Origin: Pseudomonas cedrina subsp. cedrina
Lineage (GTDB): Bacteria; Pseudomonadota; Gammaproteobacteria; Pseudomonadales; Pseudomonadaceae
Direction: 5' to 3'
Length of the DNA stretch: 64,000 nt
Assembly: GCF_001983175.1 (NCBI RefSeq)
Contig: NZ_MNPW01000013.1
Location: 147,250-211,249, forward strand
Part shown: positions 25,249-34,590 of the stretch, one piece after another
How positions within the stretch are numbered: position 1 is the stretch's first letter
Layout of the letters: each line of letters starts with the position of its first letter
Notes under the pieces: generated by a model
Database searches by the model: none
What the model was told of the DNA's origin: nothing
What the model saw: only the letters and a program-made list of their open reading frames with translations
Translations under genes and position numbers: made by a program

Positions 25249-25785
25249 ATGATCGAATTTCGTAAACCACTGTTGAGTGCTGTGTGTTTGCTGTTGGGCA
25301 GTTCCTTCGTACTGGCGGCCGACCCGCAAATTCATTGGCCCAGCGGCTGGCAGATCGAAGACGTGGTGCCTGACGAGGCGGCCCCTGCAAAGCCTCAGCC
25401 GGCGTCTCGGCAGCGAGCAATCAAGAGCGATGAAAATGGCGCCACCTTGATGGTCATGGAATTGACCGGTACGCCAATTGAAGCGGGGCACAAGGTTAAC
25501 CTGCAAGGCGTGCTCTTGGAGATGCGCAAGTCCATCCAGAAGGATTTTGCCCAGGGCGGTTATCAAAGTGTGTGCAGCAAGATGCGCCCGACAACATTGA
25601 GCCGTCTTGACGCGCTGGAAACTACTTGTGTGATTACAGAAAACGGCCGCCATGTGCTTTCTCAAACATTAGTGGGTGCGGTCGATACCGATAAAGCCTA
25701 TGTTTTTTCATACGCAGGGCAGGCTGATGCCTACGAGGCAAGCAAGGATGAAGTCAGTTCGGTGCGCGATAGCCTGAAACTTTAG
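25249..25785 (+). CDS. DUF4946-type exported protein
   Basis: 178 residues. The N-terminus MIEFRKPLLSAVCLLLGSSF...LAA is a signal peptide with probable cleavage after VLAA. The mature part (PQIHWPSGWQIEDVV...) and its later CVITENGRHVLSQTLV resemble Pseudomonas DUF4946 proteins of unknown role. Two cysteines (SVCSKM and ETTCVI) may form a disulfide in the periplasm. The ribosome-binding site is weak, and longer upstream frames lack a signal peptide. It is followed by a terminator. Confidence 0.75.
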   Translation: MIEFRKPLLSAVCLLLGSSFVLAADPQIHWPSGWQIEDVVPDEAAPAKPQPASRQRAIKSDENGATLMVMELTGTPIEAGHKVNLQGVLLEMRKSIQKDFAQGGYQSVCSKMRPTTLSRLDALETTCVITENGRHVLSQTLVGAVDTDKAYVFSYAGQADAYEASKDEVSSVRDSLKL

Positions 25786-25852
25786 TTGTGCAATGTCCGA
25801 TGATTCTGAACACGATGAAAAGTTATTTAATTCGTTTTGGAATCGTTGAATA

Positions 25853-25881
25853 AAAAAGCCCCGCATGTGCGGGGCTTTTTG
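25853..25881. terminator. Bidirectional terminator between DUF4946 and MvaT-family genes
   Basis: AAAAAAGCCCCGCA and CGGGGCTTTTT arms around a short loop, with A/T runs on both sides, between convergent genes. Confidence 0.9.
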
Positions 25882-25895
25882 TTAGTGCGGTGCGA

Positions 25896-26261
25896 TCAGC
25901 CGCGAAGCCAGGAGTCTACGGTGGCGGCGCCGTACTCTTCTTTCCAGGCCTTGAGGCCCCGGTGGTTGCCGCCCTTGGTTTCGATCAGCTCGCCGGTGTG
26001 CGGGTTCTGGTAAACCTTGACCACGCGTGCGCGGCGCTGTTTTGGTGCGGCAGCGGCGCTGACGTTGGACTTGCCCGGGTTTGGATCAAGGATGGAAATG
26101 ATGTCGCGCAGGCCTTTGCCGTAGGACTTCATCAGGGCTTGAAGCTTTTCTTCGAATTCGATTTCCTTTTTCAGGCCGGCATCGTTCTTCAGGGATTCCA
26201 GCTGCGCAAGCTGCTCTTGAAGGGCTTTTTCTGCTGCGCGAAATTCGGCGAGTCTGGACAA
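25896..26261 (-). CDS. MvaT/MvaU-family H-NS-like nucleoid protein
   Basis: 121 residues from a TTG start (SRLAEFRAAEKALQ...) eight bases after GGAG; there is no in-frame ATG close by. The N-terminal coiled coil mediates oligomerisation. The C-terminal DNA-binding part VKVYQNPHTGELIETKGGNH followed by RGLKAWKEEYGAATV is the MvaT signature with its AT-hook-like loop. It silences AT-rich and foreign DNA in Pseudomonas. It looks closer to MvaU than MvaT because of the SRLAEFR start and the SWLRG end, but paralogue assignment is uncertain. Confidence 0.88.
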   Translation of the reverse strand: MSRLAEFRAAEKALQEQLAQLESLKNDAGLKKEIEFEEKLQALMKSYGKGLRDIISILDPNPGKSNVSAAAAPKQRRARVVKVYQNPHTGELIETKGGNHRGLKAWKEEYGAATVDSWLRG

Positions 26262-26458
26262 AATCTGTACTCCAATAGTGTAGTTGGCTGATATCAACGG
26301 CAGACAAAGCTATAAGCCAAGCGCTTTAAGGCGACCCAGGAAAGAAGTCGTCCTGCGAATGCTGCACAGGCAGGAAAATTGTAGTAGTTAATCCGCCGTG
26401 AGTAAATCACGTCTTTTGTCTAAACAACATTATTTCAGCGCGTTGAGTGTATGGCTAA

Positions 26459-28000
26459 TCAATGGCTGCCCAGTAATTTAATGAACTCTTCGCACGGCAA
26501 CGGTCTGCCGAACAGATAGCCCTGCAGGAAATCCACACCTTGTGCGGCCAGGTATTCGCACTGTTCAGCGGTTTCCACACCTTCAGCAACGATGCCCAAG
26601 TCGAGCTTGCCGGATAACTCTATGATGCTGTCCAGAATATGCCGAGAGAGTGCATCGGCGCCGATCATGGCGACAAAACTCTGGTCGATCTTCAAATAGT
26701 CCACATTGAAGTTGCGCAAGTAAGTCAGACTTGAGTGGCCGGTGCCAAAGTCATCAATCGCGATCATCACCCCCAGTTGATGCAGCGCGTCGAACAGCTG
26801 GCGCGTGATATCGCTGGGCACGATCAGCTCGCGCTCGGTCAACTCCAGCACCAGAGTCACCTGGCCCACGGCGAACGCACCGAGAAACTCACGGCAGTCA
26901 TCCACCAGCGCCAGGTCCTGGCAATGGCGGGCGGTGATATTCACGCCGATGTGGAACCCAGGACGCAAGCGCGCTGCGTGAGGTGCCAGTTGCGCGGCAG
27001 TCTGGCGCAGCAGGGCGCGGGTCATCGGCACGATCAGCCCCGAGTGCTCGGCCAGCGGAATAAACAGGTCGGGGCGCACCAGCCCCTCCTTCGGGTGTTG
27101 CCAGCGCATCAGCACTTCGCAGCCGGCCCATTCGCGGGTATCGCCGCGTACAACCGGTTGGTAGTAAGCAATGAACTCGTTGGCGCCCAGCGCCCGTTGC
27201 AGTTCATGGGTCGGTGCCGATGAGCGCTTTTGCAGCCAATGCGCCAACAGGCCCGCCAGCACGCCAAAGAACACCACCAGGCTGAACGGCGCTGGGTATC
27301 GGGCTTGCATGTAGCGCCACACCTCGCCGGCCGGCATGCCCGCCTCGACACGGTAGCGATAGCGCTCGGATGCCAACTGGTGATGGGCCACCGCAAATAC
27401 CGGCAGCGGGCTCTCATGTACCGTGCCATCGGCCGCCAGCCAATGCGGGCCCACTTGCAGCATCAGGTGGGCATAACGGCTGATCAGGCGCAGCGTGTTG
27501 GTCAGGTGATAACCGTCAATCGACGCAAAAGCTGCTTTATCGCCGTCTACCAGCCGATAAACCAGCACGGCGGTGTCCGGCGTAACCGGATTGCCATTCA
27601 TCAGCCATAACTGGCCATCCACATAGTCTTGCGGGTTGACCGGCGACTCATAATTGCCGCCGAACAAAGAACTGCAATAGATGTTTTTTTGCCAGGATAA
27701 GGTGGTCGCACGTACGAACGGCCCGCGTGTAACCTGTTCGCGCAGCGCCAATTGCGTGGCGTTGTCGCATGGTTGCCCGGCCAAAGGCAGCAGCGCCTGG
27801 GCGGCGAGTGCGGCGTTGTCGAGCATCAGGTCGAACTGGCGCACTGCTTCCTGGGCGGTCTGGGCGGTGTTTTGTTGCAGGGTACGCTCGGCTTGCCAAT
27901 GCAAGATGACCACCCCGAGCGCAACGGGCAGCAAGGCACTCAAGGAGGTGATCAGGTAACGACTGGCGCGTTTTCGCGGGCCGTTGACGGTCAGGGGCAT
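26459..28000 (-). CDS. CSS-motif/EAL cyclic-di-GMP phosphodiesterase
   Basis: 513 residues from the ATG MPLTVNGPRKRASR; a TTG seven codons up is the alternative. The first membrane helix (about 14-33) and a second near residue 230 bracket a periplasmic CSS-motif domain containing two key cysteines (LAGQPCDN and NIYCSSLFG). The cytoplasmic EAL domain is complete: CEVLMRWQHP, ELTERELIV, IDDFGTGHSSL, DYLKIDQSF and GIVAEGVET. It should hydrolyse cyclic-di-GMP in response to a periplasmic redox or disulfide signal (family knowledge). Confidence 0.88.
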   Translation of the reverse strand: MPLTVNGPRKRASRYLITSLSALLPVALGVVILHWQAERTLQQNTAQTAQEAVRQFDLMLDNAALAAQALLPLAGQPCDNATQLALREQVTRGPFVRATTLSWQKNIYCSSLFGGNYESPVNPQDYVDGQLWLMNGNPVTPDTAVLVYRLVDGDKAAFASIDGYHLTNTLRLISRYAHLMLQVGPHWLAADGTVHESPLPVFAVAHHQLASERYRYRVEAGMPAGEVWRYMQARYPAPFSLVVFFGVLAGLLAHWLQKRSSAPTHELQRALGANEFIAYYQPVVRGDTREWAGCEVLMRWQHPKEGLVRPDLFIPLAEHSGLIVPMTRALLRQTAAQLAPHAARLRPGFHIGVNITARHCQDLALVDDCREFLGAFAVGQVTLVLELTERELIVPSDITRQLFDALHQLGVMIAIDDFGTGHSSLTYLRNFNVDYLKIDQSFVAMIGADALSRHILDSIIELSGKLDLGIVAEGVETAEQCEYLAAQGVDFLQGYLFGRPLPCEEFIKLLGSH

Positions 28001-28098
28001 GAAGTGAACGGCCTGTTGCAAAGGTCAGATTCAATCGATGATAGATGGCTCGCTCCAAATTAGCTCGCGGTACCTAGCCATTTGGCCAGTATGCAGCG

Positions 28099-28968
28099 CT
28101 ACAGCGCCAGGCCCTGGGCAATACGAATAAAGGCGAGTGTCGCCGGCGAAGACTGGCGTCGGTCGAGTACGGCGAGGCCAACCCGACGTGGCACTCGCGG
28201 TGACAGCGCTCGCTGCACATAGCGCGGATCACCCGCCATCGGTAAGGATGCCTGCGCCACCACACTCACGGCATCGCCCAGGCTGACGGTCTCCAGGGTG
28301 CTTAACAACTGCGAACAGCGATAACGCACGTTCGGCGTCAACCGCGCCTCGTTGAACAGGCGCACCACCAGTTCAGCGGAGCCGGCCTCGGTCAGGGCGA
28401 ATGGATCGTCGCACAAGTCCTTGAGGCTCACCTGCTCGCGCGCGGCCAGCCGATGCCCTGCCGGCAACAGCGCCACCATCTGGTCTTCGAACAGGGCGAA
28501 GGTGTCGAAGCGTTCCTGTTCCAGCACCACAAAGCCGATGTCGATACGGCGCTCGTCGAGCCACTGGATGACTTGCCTGTCCGGCCCCTCGTCCATATGC
28601 ACTTCGATACCTGGGTATTGCAGCCGAAACCGGCTGAGGATTTTCGGCAGCAGGCAGGTCGAGGCGGTCGGCCCGAAGGAACCGATGCGCAGCGTGCCGC
28701 GTTTCATGCCCCGCGCATCCGCCGCCTCCTGCTGCAAGGTGTTGGCCAGGCCAAGCATGGCCCGGGCGCGGCCCAGCAACTGCGCGCCAATATCACTGAG
28801 TTCCACCTGGGTTTGGTGACGCCTGAACAGCGACACTCCCAGTTCCTGCTCCAGGCCCTTGATTGCATGGGACACCGCCGATTGGCTGATACCCAGGCGG
28901 TGGGCCGCGCTGGTGAAACCTTGCAGTTCGGCGACCAGGGAAAAAATTTCGAGTTGGGTCAAGGTCAT
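28099..28968 (-). CDS. LysR-family transcriptional regulator
   Basis: 289 residues. The N-terminal winged helix has LTQLEIFSLVAELQGFTSAA and LGISQSAVSHAIKGLEQELG. The effector domain begins near residue 90. It is divergent from the EamA permease at 29045, with 76 bp between starts. That is the classic LysR-target layout, so it probably controls the permease. Confidence 0.88.
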   Translation of the reverse strand: MTLTQLEIFSLVAELQGFTSAAHRLGISQSAVSHAIKGLEQELGVSLFRRHQTQVELSDIGAQLLGRARAMLGLANTLQQEAADARGMKRGTLRIGSFGPTASTCLLPKILSRFRLQYPGIEVHMDEGPDRQVIQWLDERRIDIGFVVLEQERFDTFALFEDQMVALLPAGHRLAAREQVSLKDLCDDPFALTEAGSAELVVRLFNEARLTPNVRYRCSQLLSTLETVSLGDAVSVVAQASLPMAGDPRYVQRALSPRVPRRVGLAVLDRRQSSPATLAFIRIAQGLAL

Positions 28969-29044
28969 GAGTCATCACTCATTTTACGATGAGGACGTAT
29001 TACCAGAAGAATGGGCCAATCCCAAGTCATAAGAGTCAACTCCC

Positions 29045-29968
29045 GTGCATTTACCTTCGGACCGCATCACTTACCTGAAGCTGGCCGCCGTCACCATGAT
29101 CTGGGGCGGGACGTTCGTGGCCGGTCGCTACCTGAGCGAGGCAGTCGACCCCTTGCTGGCGGCCAGCCTGCGGTTTGCGCTGGCCAGCCTGGCGTTGCTC
29201 GCGTTTATGGGGTTCGCGCGCATCCCCTTGGCCCGCCCGAGCCTGCGGCAGATGACGTACCTGGCGATGCTGGGTTTCTCCGGCATCTTTTTCTACAACC
29301 TGTGTTTCTTCTATGGGTTGCAGTACATCAATGCATCCCGGGCCTCGCTGATCGTGGCGCTGAACCCGGCGGTCATCGCACTGGCGTCATGGTGGTTATT
29401 CAAGGAGCGCCTGAGTGCCGGCAAGGTCACGGGTATTGCGCTATGCCTGATGGGCGCCGCCCTGGTTATCGTCAGTCACAGCCCCCAGGTGCTGAGCGAA
29501 GCACCCGGCACCTGGCGTGGGGACCTGCTGATTTTCGGCTGCGTAGCGGGGTGGGGCGTCTACTCGCTGCTTTCCCGCGAACTGAACCAGAGCCTCGGGC
29601 CGTTGCAGACGGTGACTTGGTCGATATTGTTGGGCACCCTGATGCTCATCGTCGTTACGCTGGTCATGGGGCGTTTCAGCCTGGAGGCCATGGGCCGCCT
29701 GCATTCCCCCCAAGTACTGAGCCTGATGTACCTCGGTGTGTTGGGCTCGGCGCTGGCTTATATCGGCTATTACGACGGCATCCGCCAAATCGGCGCGACA
29801 CGCGCCGGCGTGTTTATTGCGCTGAACCCGCTCACCGCCGTGATCTGTGGCGCGTTGCTGCTGGGTGAACAGTTGACCCTGCCAATGATGACCGGCGGGG
29901 CCGTGATCCTGTTGGGTATCTACCTGTGCAACAAACCCCTTGCGAAGGCCAAGGCAATGGGGATTTGA
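29045..29968 (+). CDS. EamA-family (drug/metabolite) permease
   Basis: 307 residues from a GTG start, with about ten membrane helices in two EamA repeats. The first repeat shows MIWGGTFVAGRYLSEAVDP and the second GVYSLLSRELNQSLGPLQT. The final helix carries MTGGAVILLGIYLCN. It exports or imports an unknown small metabolite across the inner membrane. It is divergent from a LysR regulator. Confidence 0.87.
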   Translation: MHLPSDRITYLKLAAVTMIWGGTFVAGRYLSEAVDPLLAASLRFALASLALLAFMGFARIPLARPSLRQMTYLAMLGFSGIFFYNLCFFYGLQYINASRASLIVALNPAVIALASWWLFKERLSAGKVTGIALCLMGAALVIVSHSPQVLSEAPGTWRGDLLIFGCVAGWGVYSLLSRELNQSLGPLQTVTWSILLGTLMLIVVTLVMGRFSLEAMGRLHSPQVLSLMYLGVLGSALAYIGYYDGIRQIGATRAGVFIALNPLTAVICGALLLGEQLTLPMMTGGAVILLGIYLCNKPLAKAKAMGI

Positions 29969-29995
29969 TAAGAGTACGGACAAATACGGTTACGC

Positions 29996-30016
29996 TGTGT
30001 AGAATCGATTTACGCA
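29996..30016. promoter_or_regulatory. Imperfect 21-bp palindrome upstream of hpd
   Basis: TGTGTAGAATCGATTTACGCA has TGYGTA/TTTACGCA-like ends resembling the PhhR box TGTAAA-N6-TTTACA, but with seven rather than six bases between halves and mismatches. It lies about 200 bp before hpd. PhhR controls tyrosine and phenylalanine genes in Pseudomonas (family knowledge), so it is only a candidate. Confidence 0.25.
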
Positions 30017-30211
30017 TACAAGAATATGGACTTGCGCTCACGCAAGCCTAAGCCGTCAGAGACTGATGACACCATGAAGCTATTTGGCTGCGCCCTCATC
30101 TTTGGTGACTTCCTCGCCCGCAGCGTGCGAGGCCTTTCCTGCGCGCCACCCCGCAACCTCATCCTTGCTCGCAAATAACAGTCTTTATTACAAGAATGAT
30201 GAGGTGCCACC

Positions 30212-31294
30212 ATGGCAGATCTATACGAAAACCCAATGGGCCTGATGGGCTTTGAATTTATTGAGTTCGCATCGCCGACCCCAGGCACCCTGGAACCGAT
30301 CTTCGAGATCATGGGCTTCACGAAAGTCGCCAGCCACCGCTCGAAGAATGTGCACCTGTATCGCCAGGGCGAGATCAACCTGATCCTCAACAACGAACCC
30401 AACAGCATCGCCTCCTACTTCGCGGCCGAGCACGGCCCGTCGGTGTGCGGCATGGCGTTCCGCGTCAAGGACTCGCAACAAGCCTACAACCGTGCCCTTG
30501 AGTTGGGTGCACAACCGATCCACATCGAAACCGGCCCGATGGAACTCAACCTGCCGGCGATCAAGGGCATTGGCGGTGCGCCGCTGTACCTGATCGACCG
30601 TTTCGGGGAAGGCAGCTCGATCTATGACATCGACTTCGTCTACCTCGAAGGCGTGGAGCGCAACCCGCAAGGTGCCGGCCTCAAGGTCATCGACCACCTG
30701 ACCCACAACGTCTATCGCGGGCGCATGGCCTACTGGGCCAACTTCTACGAAAAACTGTTCAACTTCCGCGAAGCACGCTACTTCGATATCAAGGGCGAGT
30801 ACACCGGCCTGACGTCCAAGGCCATGAGCGCGCCGGATGGCATGATCCGCATCCCGCTGAACGAAGAGTCATCCAAGGGCGCCGGGCAGATCGAAGAGTT
30901 CCTGATGCAGTTCAACGGCGAAGGCATCCAGCACGTGGCGTTCCTGACCGATGACCTGGTCAAGACCTGGGACGCGTTGAAGAAGATCGGCATGCGCTTC
31001 ATGACCGCGCCGCCGGACACTTACTATGAAATGCTCGAAGGCCGCTTGCCGAATCACGGCGAGCCGGTGGATCAGTTGCAGGCGCGCGGCATCCTGCTGG
31101 ACGGTTCTTCCGTCGAAGGCGACAAGCGCCTGCTGCTGCAGATCTTCTCGGAAACCCTGATGGGCCCGGTGTTCTTCGAGTTCATCCAGCGCAAGGGCGA
31201 CGATGGGTTTGGCGAGGGCAACTTCAAGGCGCTGTTCGAATCCATCGAGCGCGACCAGGTGCGTCGTGGTGTATTGAACACCGACGAGGCGTAA
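30212..31294 (+). CDS. hpd: 4-Hydroxyphenylpyruvate dioxygenase
   Basis: 360 residues, the normal size, with a GAGGTG ribosome-binding site. Iron ligands are His in VIDHLTHNV, His in GIQHVAFLTDD and Glu in VFFEFIQRKG. It converts 4-hydroxyphenylpyruvate to homogentisate in tyrosine breakdown; homogentisate and its oxidation give brown pigment when later steps fail. No other tyrosine-pathway gene is nearby. A REP doublet follows. Confidence 0.96.
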   Translation: MADLYENPMGLMGFEFIEFASPTPGTLEPIFEIMGFTKVASHRSKNVHLYRQGEINLILNNEPNSIASYFAAEHGPSVCGMAFRVKDSQQAYNRALELGAQPIHIETGPMELNLPAIKGIGGAPLYLIDRFGEGSSIYDIDFVYLEGVERNPQGAGLKVIDHLTHNVYRGRMAYWANFYEKLFNFREARYFDIKGEYTGLTSKAMSAPDGMIRIPLNEESSKGAGQIEEFLMQFNGEGIQHVAFLTDDLVKTWDALKKIGMRFMTAPPDTYYEMLEGRLPNHGEPVDQLQARGILLDGSSVEGDKRLLLQIFSETLMGPVFFEFIQRKGDDGFGEGNFKALFESIERDQVRRGVLNTDEA

Positions 31295-31300
31295 ATCCGT

Positions 31301-31388
31301 GTGGGAGCGGGCTTGCCCGCGATAGCGGTGGGCCAGCCAACATCAATGTTTGCTGGGCTGACATCATCGCGGGCAAGCCCGCTCCCAC
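31301..31388. repeat. REP doublet after hpd
   Basis: GTGGGAGCGGGCTTGCCCGC at 31301 and its exact inverted copy ending at 31388 flank a 42-bp partly palindromic loop. It separates hpd from the convergent RarD-like gene. Confidence 0.92.
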
Positions 31389-31425
31389 ATTTCTGATCGG
31401 CATCAGGCCAAGTCCGCTGCCTTTA

Positions 31426-32307
31426 TCAGGCTTTGCGTTGACGCACCAAATGCTTGAACCCTTCAAAGACCAGCACCATCACCGCCAGCCAGATCGGGAT
31501 GTAGGTCAGCCATTCGCCGCCCTTGATCCCTTCCCCCAGAATCAGCGCCACGCCCAGCAACAGTACCGGTTCCACGTAGCTGAGCAGCCCGAACAGGCTG
31601 AACGCCAGCAATCGGCTGGCAATGATGTAGCTCACCAGCGCCGATGCGCTGATCAGGCCGAGCATCGGGATTAATGCGTACAGCTTCGGGTGTGCGTCCA
31701 TCACTGCAAAACCTTGCTCGCCGCTCTGCACAAACCACCAGGCCACCGGCAGCATCAATGCCATATCCAGCCAGAGTCCGCCGAGGTGATCGGTCTTGAG
31801 GATCTTGCGCACGATGAAGTACAGCGGGTAACCGATGATCACTACCAGCGTGGCCCAGGAAAAACCACCGGCCTGGTACAGCTCGTTGAGCACCCCGAGC
31901 CCGGCGAAGAACACCGCGATCTTCTGCAGGTACGACAGCTGTTCACCCCACACCAGGCGCCCGGTCAGCACCATGGTCAGCGGCAGCAGGAAGTAGCCGA
32001 CCGACACATCCAGGCTGCGCCCGTTCAGCGGCGCCCACATGAACAACCACAACTGCGCACCCAGTAAGGCTGAAGACACCAGCACGCCCCCGATCAGGCG
32101 CGGTTTGCCAGCCAGCCTGCGCACCAGCTGCCACACACGCCGCCATTCGCCGCTGACGATCATGAATACCGTCATGCAGGGCATGGTGAGCAACATGCGC
32201 CAGCCGAAAATTTCCAGGCCGCTCAAGGGCGTCAGCAATGATGTGAAGTAATACATCACGGCAAACAGCACCGAGGCCAAGACCGATAACACAACACCTT
32301 TAGACAC
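31426..32307 (-). CDS. RarD/EamA-type permease
   Basis: 293 residues from the GTG after GAGGA; ten membrane helices in two EamA halves. The segment GWRMLLTMPCMTVFMIVSG and SALLGAQLWLFMWAPLNGRS match RarD, the chloramphenicol-sensitivity type of the family. It is a transporter of unknown substrate. It ends close to the REP doublet. Confidence 0.88.
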   Translation of the reverse strand: MSKGVVLSVLASVLFAVMYYFTSLLTPLSGLEIFGWRMLLTMPCMTVFMIVSGEWRRVWQLVRRLAGKPRLIGGVLVSSALLGAQLWLFMWAPLNGRSLDVSVGYFLLPLTMVLTGRLVWGEQLSYLQKIAVFFAGLGVLNELYQAGGFSWATLVVIIGYPLYFIVRKILKTDHLGGLWLDMALMLPVAWWFVQSGEQGFAVMDAHPKLYALIPMLGLISASALVSYIIASRLLAFSLFGLLSYVEPVLLLGVALILGEGIKGGEWLTYIPIWLAVMVLVFEGFKHLVRQRKA

Positions 32308-32501
32308 ACTGTCCTCGCGAAAGCCGATTTGAAACAAACAAAAAAGATAGGTGACGGATTATGGTGCTTTTAGTGGGCGAGGGGTGCGCTGTTTTGGGGC
32401 AAGGGACGGAAAATGACCCAAGAGGGTCGGTTTGAACAATGCCGATAGAATGTGAGGGCCGCCTCGCCGGAGCTCGACAGTCCCCAGATTGAATCCTGTG
32501 C

Positions 32502-33509
32502 TTACAGCGCGATTCGGCCAGAGACAAAGTGGCCCACGTCATTGAAGCCAGGTGTGGACGAATGCCCCGGGGTCACCAGCGCATCGATGAAGGCCTCATC
32601 TTCAGCCGTGATCTTCACGTCCAGGGCGCCGATGTAGGCGTCCCACTGCGCCTCGGTGCGCGGCCCGACAATCGCCGAGCTGACCGCCGAATTGTTCAAC
32701 ACCCAGGCGATCGCAAACTCCACGATCCCCACGCCGCGTCCCTGGGTGTATTGCTGGATCTGCTGAGCGATGCGCAGCGATTCCACGCGCCATTCGGTTT
32801 CCAGGATGCGTTTGTCCTGGCGCGCCGCGCGGCTGCCGGCCTCGGGCGTGACATCCGGGGCGTATTTGCCGCTGAGCACGCCACGGGCCAGTGGGCTGTA
32901 AGGCACCACGCCCAGGCCGTAGGCGGCTGCGGCGGTGATCTGCTCCACCTCGGCCTGGCGGTTGACGATGTTGTACAGCGGCTGGCTGATGACAGGTTTG
33001 TCCACCCCCAGGCGTTCAGCCACGCGGATCACTTCGGCGATGCGCCAGCCGCGATAATTGGACAGGCCCCAATAGCGGATCTTGCCCTGGCGGATCAAGT
33101 CGCCGATCGCCGACACCGTCACTTCAAGCGGGGTGTTGTGGTCTTCGCGGTGCAGGTAGTAGATGTCCAGGTAATCGGTGTCGAGCCGCGCCAGGCTGGC
33201 GTCCAGCGCATTAAAGAGGCGCTTGCGGCTCAGGCCGCTGCGGTTGGGCACTCCGTCGGCCGGGCCGAATCCGACTTTGGAGGCCACGATCCAGTCCTGA
33301 CGCTGCCGCGCGATGGCCTCACCGACGATTTCCTCGGAGCGCCCGGCGGTGTAGACGTCCGCCGTGTCGATAAAATTGATGCCCTGGTCCCAGGCCTTGC
33401 CGATGATGCGCAGCGAGTCCTCGGTGCTGGTCTGTTCGCCAAACATCATGGTGCCCAGGGTCAAGGCGCTGACCTTCAAACCGGACTGGCCCAATGTGCG
33501 GTAAATCAT
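32502..33509 (-). CDS. Aldo/keto reductase
   Basis: 335 residues with a GAGGAG ribosome-binding site. The AKR tetrad is visible: Asp and Tyr in FIDTADVYTAGRSEE, Lys in WIVASKVGFG and His in IYYLHREDHNT. The NADPH segment is near the C-terminus (VSSAIVGPRTEAQWD). It reduces carbonyl compounds with NADPH; the substrate is unknown. Confidence 0.9.
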   Translation of the reverse strand: MIYRTLGQSGLKVSALTLGTMMFGEQTSTEDSLRIIGKAWDQGINFIDTADVYTAGRSEEIVGEAIARQRQDWIVASKVGFGPADGVPNRSGLSRKRLFNALDASLARLDTDYLDIYYLHREDHNTPLEVTVSAIGDLIRQGKIRYWGLSNYRGWRIAEVIRVAERLGVDKPVISQPLYNIVNRQAEVEQITAAAAYGLGVVPYSPLARGVLSGKYAPDVTPEAGSRAARQDKRILETEWRVESLRIAQQIQQYTQGRGVGIVEFAIAWVLNNSAVSSAIVGPRTEAQWDAYIGALDVKITAEDEAFIDALVTPGHSSTPGFNDVGHFVSGRIAL

Positions 33510-33589
33510 GGATAACTCCTCACGGCAGCAAATGTGCTCCATGCAATACCAGACTCAGAGGCTCTGGGACAAGCCCTGCGGGGATTTCT

Positions 33590-34492
33590 TCAGGTGCCCA
33601 GCAATGCCTGACACCGCTCGAGCAAAAAGCGATGCAGCACCTTCACCCGTTCCGATACTTGCAGGCGGTGGGGGCACATCAGGTTGAACGGCGCAGGTTC
33701 CCCCGTCCAATCCTCGAACAGCGGCACCAACCGGCCGGCGGCAATATCCCCGACCACATCGAGCCTGGCCTTGTACGCGATACCGTGGCCCGCCAACGCC
33801 CAGCGCCGCACGATTTCCCCGTCATCGCTGAGAAAATCCCCGCTCACGTCGACCTCTTGCAACTGCGCGCCCTGGCGAAAGCGCCAGGTTTTGCTCACCT
33901 GGCCCTGGCGCATGTACCGCAGCGCGCTGTGCCGGGCCAGTTCCATCGGCTCACGGGGCATGCCGTGGCGCGCCAGGTACGCCGGGCTGGCACACGCGAC
34001 GCGGCAATGCTCGGGCGCAATGGGCAGCGCCACCAGGCTGGAATCCTGGGGCACGCCGAAACGCAGGGCGATGTCCACGGTTTCGCGGAACAGGTCGGCG
34101 TTGCTGTCGTTGAGCATTAACTGCAAGCGAATATTCGGGTGCTGCGCTTTGAATTCATCCAGCCAACCCAGCACCACATTGCGCCCGAAGTCCGACGGTG
34201 CGGCCAACTGCAGCAACCCAGTCAGGCCCTGGCCTTGCTGCTTGAGCGCCTGTTCGCCTTCGGACAAGGCCGCCAGCGCCACGCGCACGCTGTCCAGGTA
34301 GCGCCGGCCTTCTTCGGTCAGGCGCATGCTGCGGGTAGAGCGCGCCAGCAGGCGAATGCCCAGTCGGGTTTCGAGGCGCTTGAGCGCAATGCTCGCGGCC
34401 GCCGGCGTCAAACCCAGGCCACGTGCGGCGGCCGACAGGCTGCCGGTGTCGGCGGTGCGCGCGAAGACTTCAAGGTCGAGGATCGAGCTCAT
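33590..34492 (-). CDS. LysR-family transcriptional regulator
   Basis: 300 residues. The winged helix shows LDLEVFARTADTGSLSAAAR-type sequence with GLTPAAASIALKRLETRLGI, and RLLARSTRSMRLTEEGR ends the recognition region. It is divergent from the atypical SDR at 34591, with 98 bp between starts, and probably regulates it. The family role is activation or repression with a small-molecule inducer. Confidence 0.87.
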   Translation of the reverse strand: MSSILDLEVFARTADTGSLSAAARGLGLTPAAASIALKRLETRLGIRLLARSTRSMRLTEEGRRYLDSVRVALAALSEGEQALKQQGQGLTGLLQLAAPSDFGRNVVLGWLDEFKAQHPNIRLQLMLNDSNADLFRETVDIALRFGVPQDSSLVALPIAPEHCRVACASPAYLARHGMPREPMELARHSALRYMRQGQVSKTWRFRQGAQLQEVDVSGDFLSDDGEIVRRWALAGHGIAYKARLDVVGDIAAGRLVPLFEDWTGEPAPFNLMCPHRLQVSERVKVLHRFLLERCQALLGT

Positions 34493-34590
34493 TTGTAAAA
34501 ATCCTTTAAAGATCTTGTCGTTTTACCCGGATTTTTCGTCGATTGCCAAGCTGGGAAGATGAACGCTCACTTTCTTCCCAGGAATCTCCC

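Noticed and set aside
30074..30178. 34-residue frame upstream of hpd, possible leader peptide
   Set aside because: No convincing ribosome-binding site and no run of Tyr or Phe codons that would suggest attenuation.
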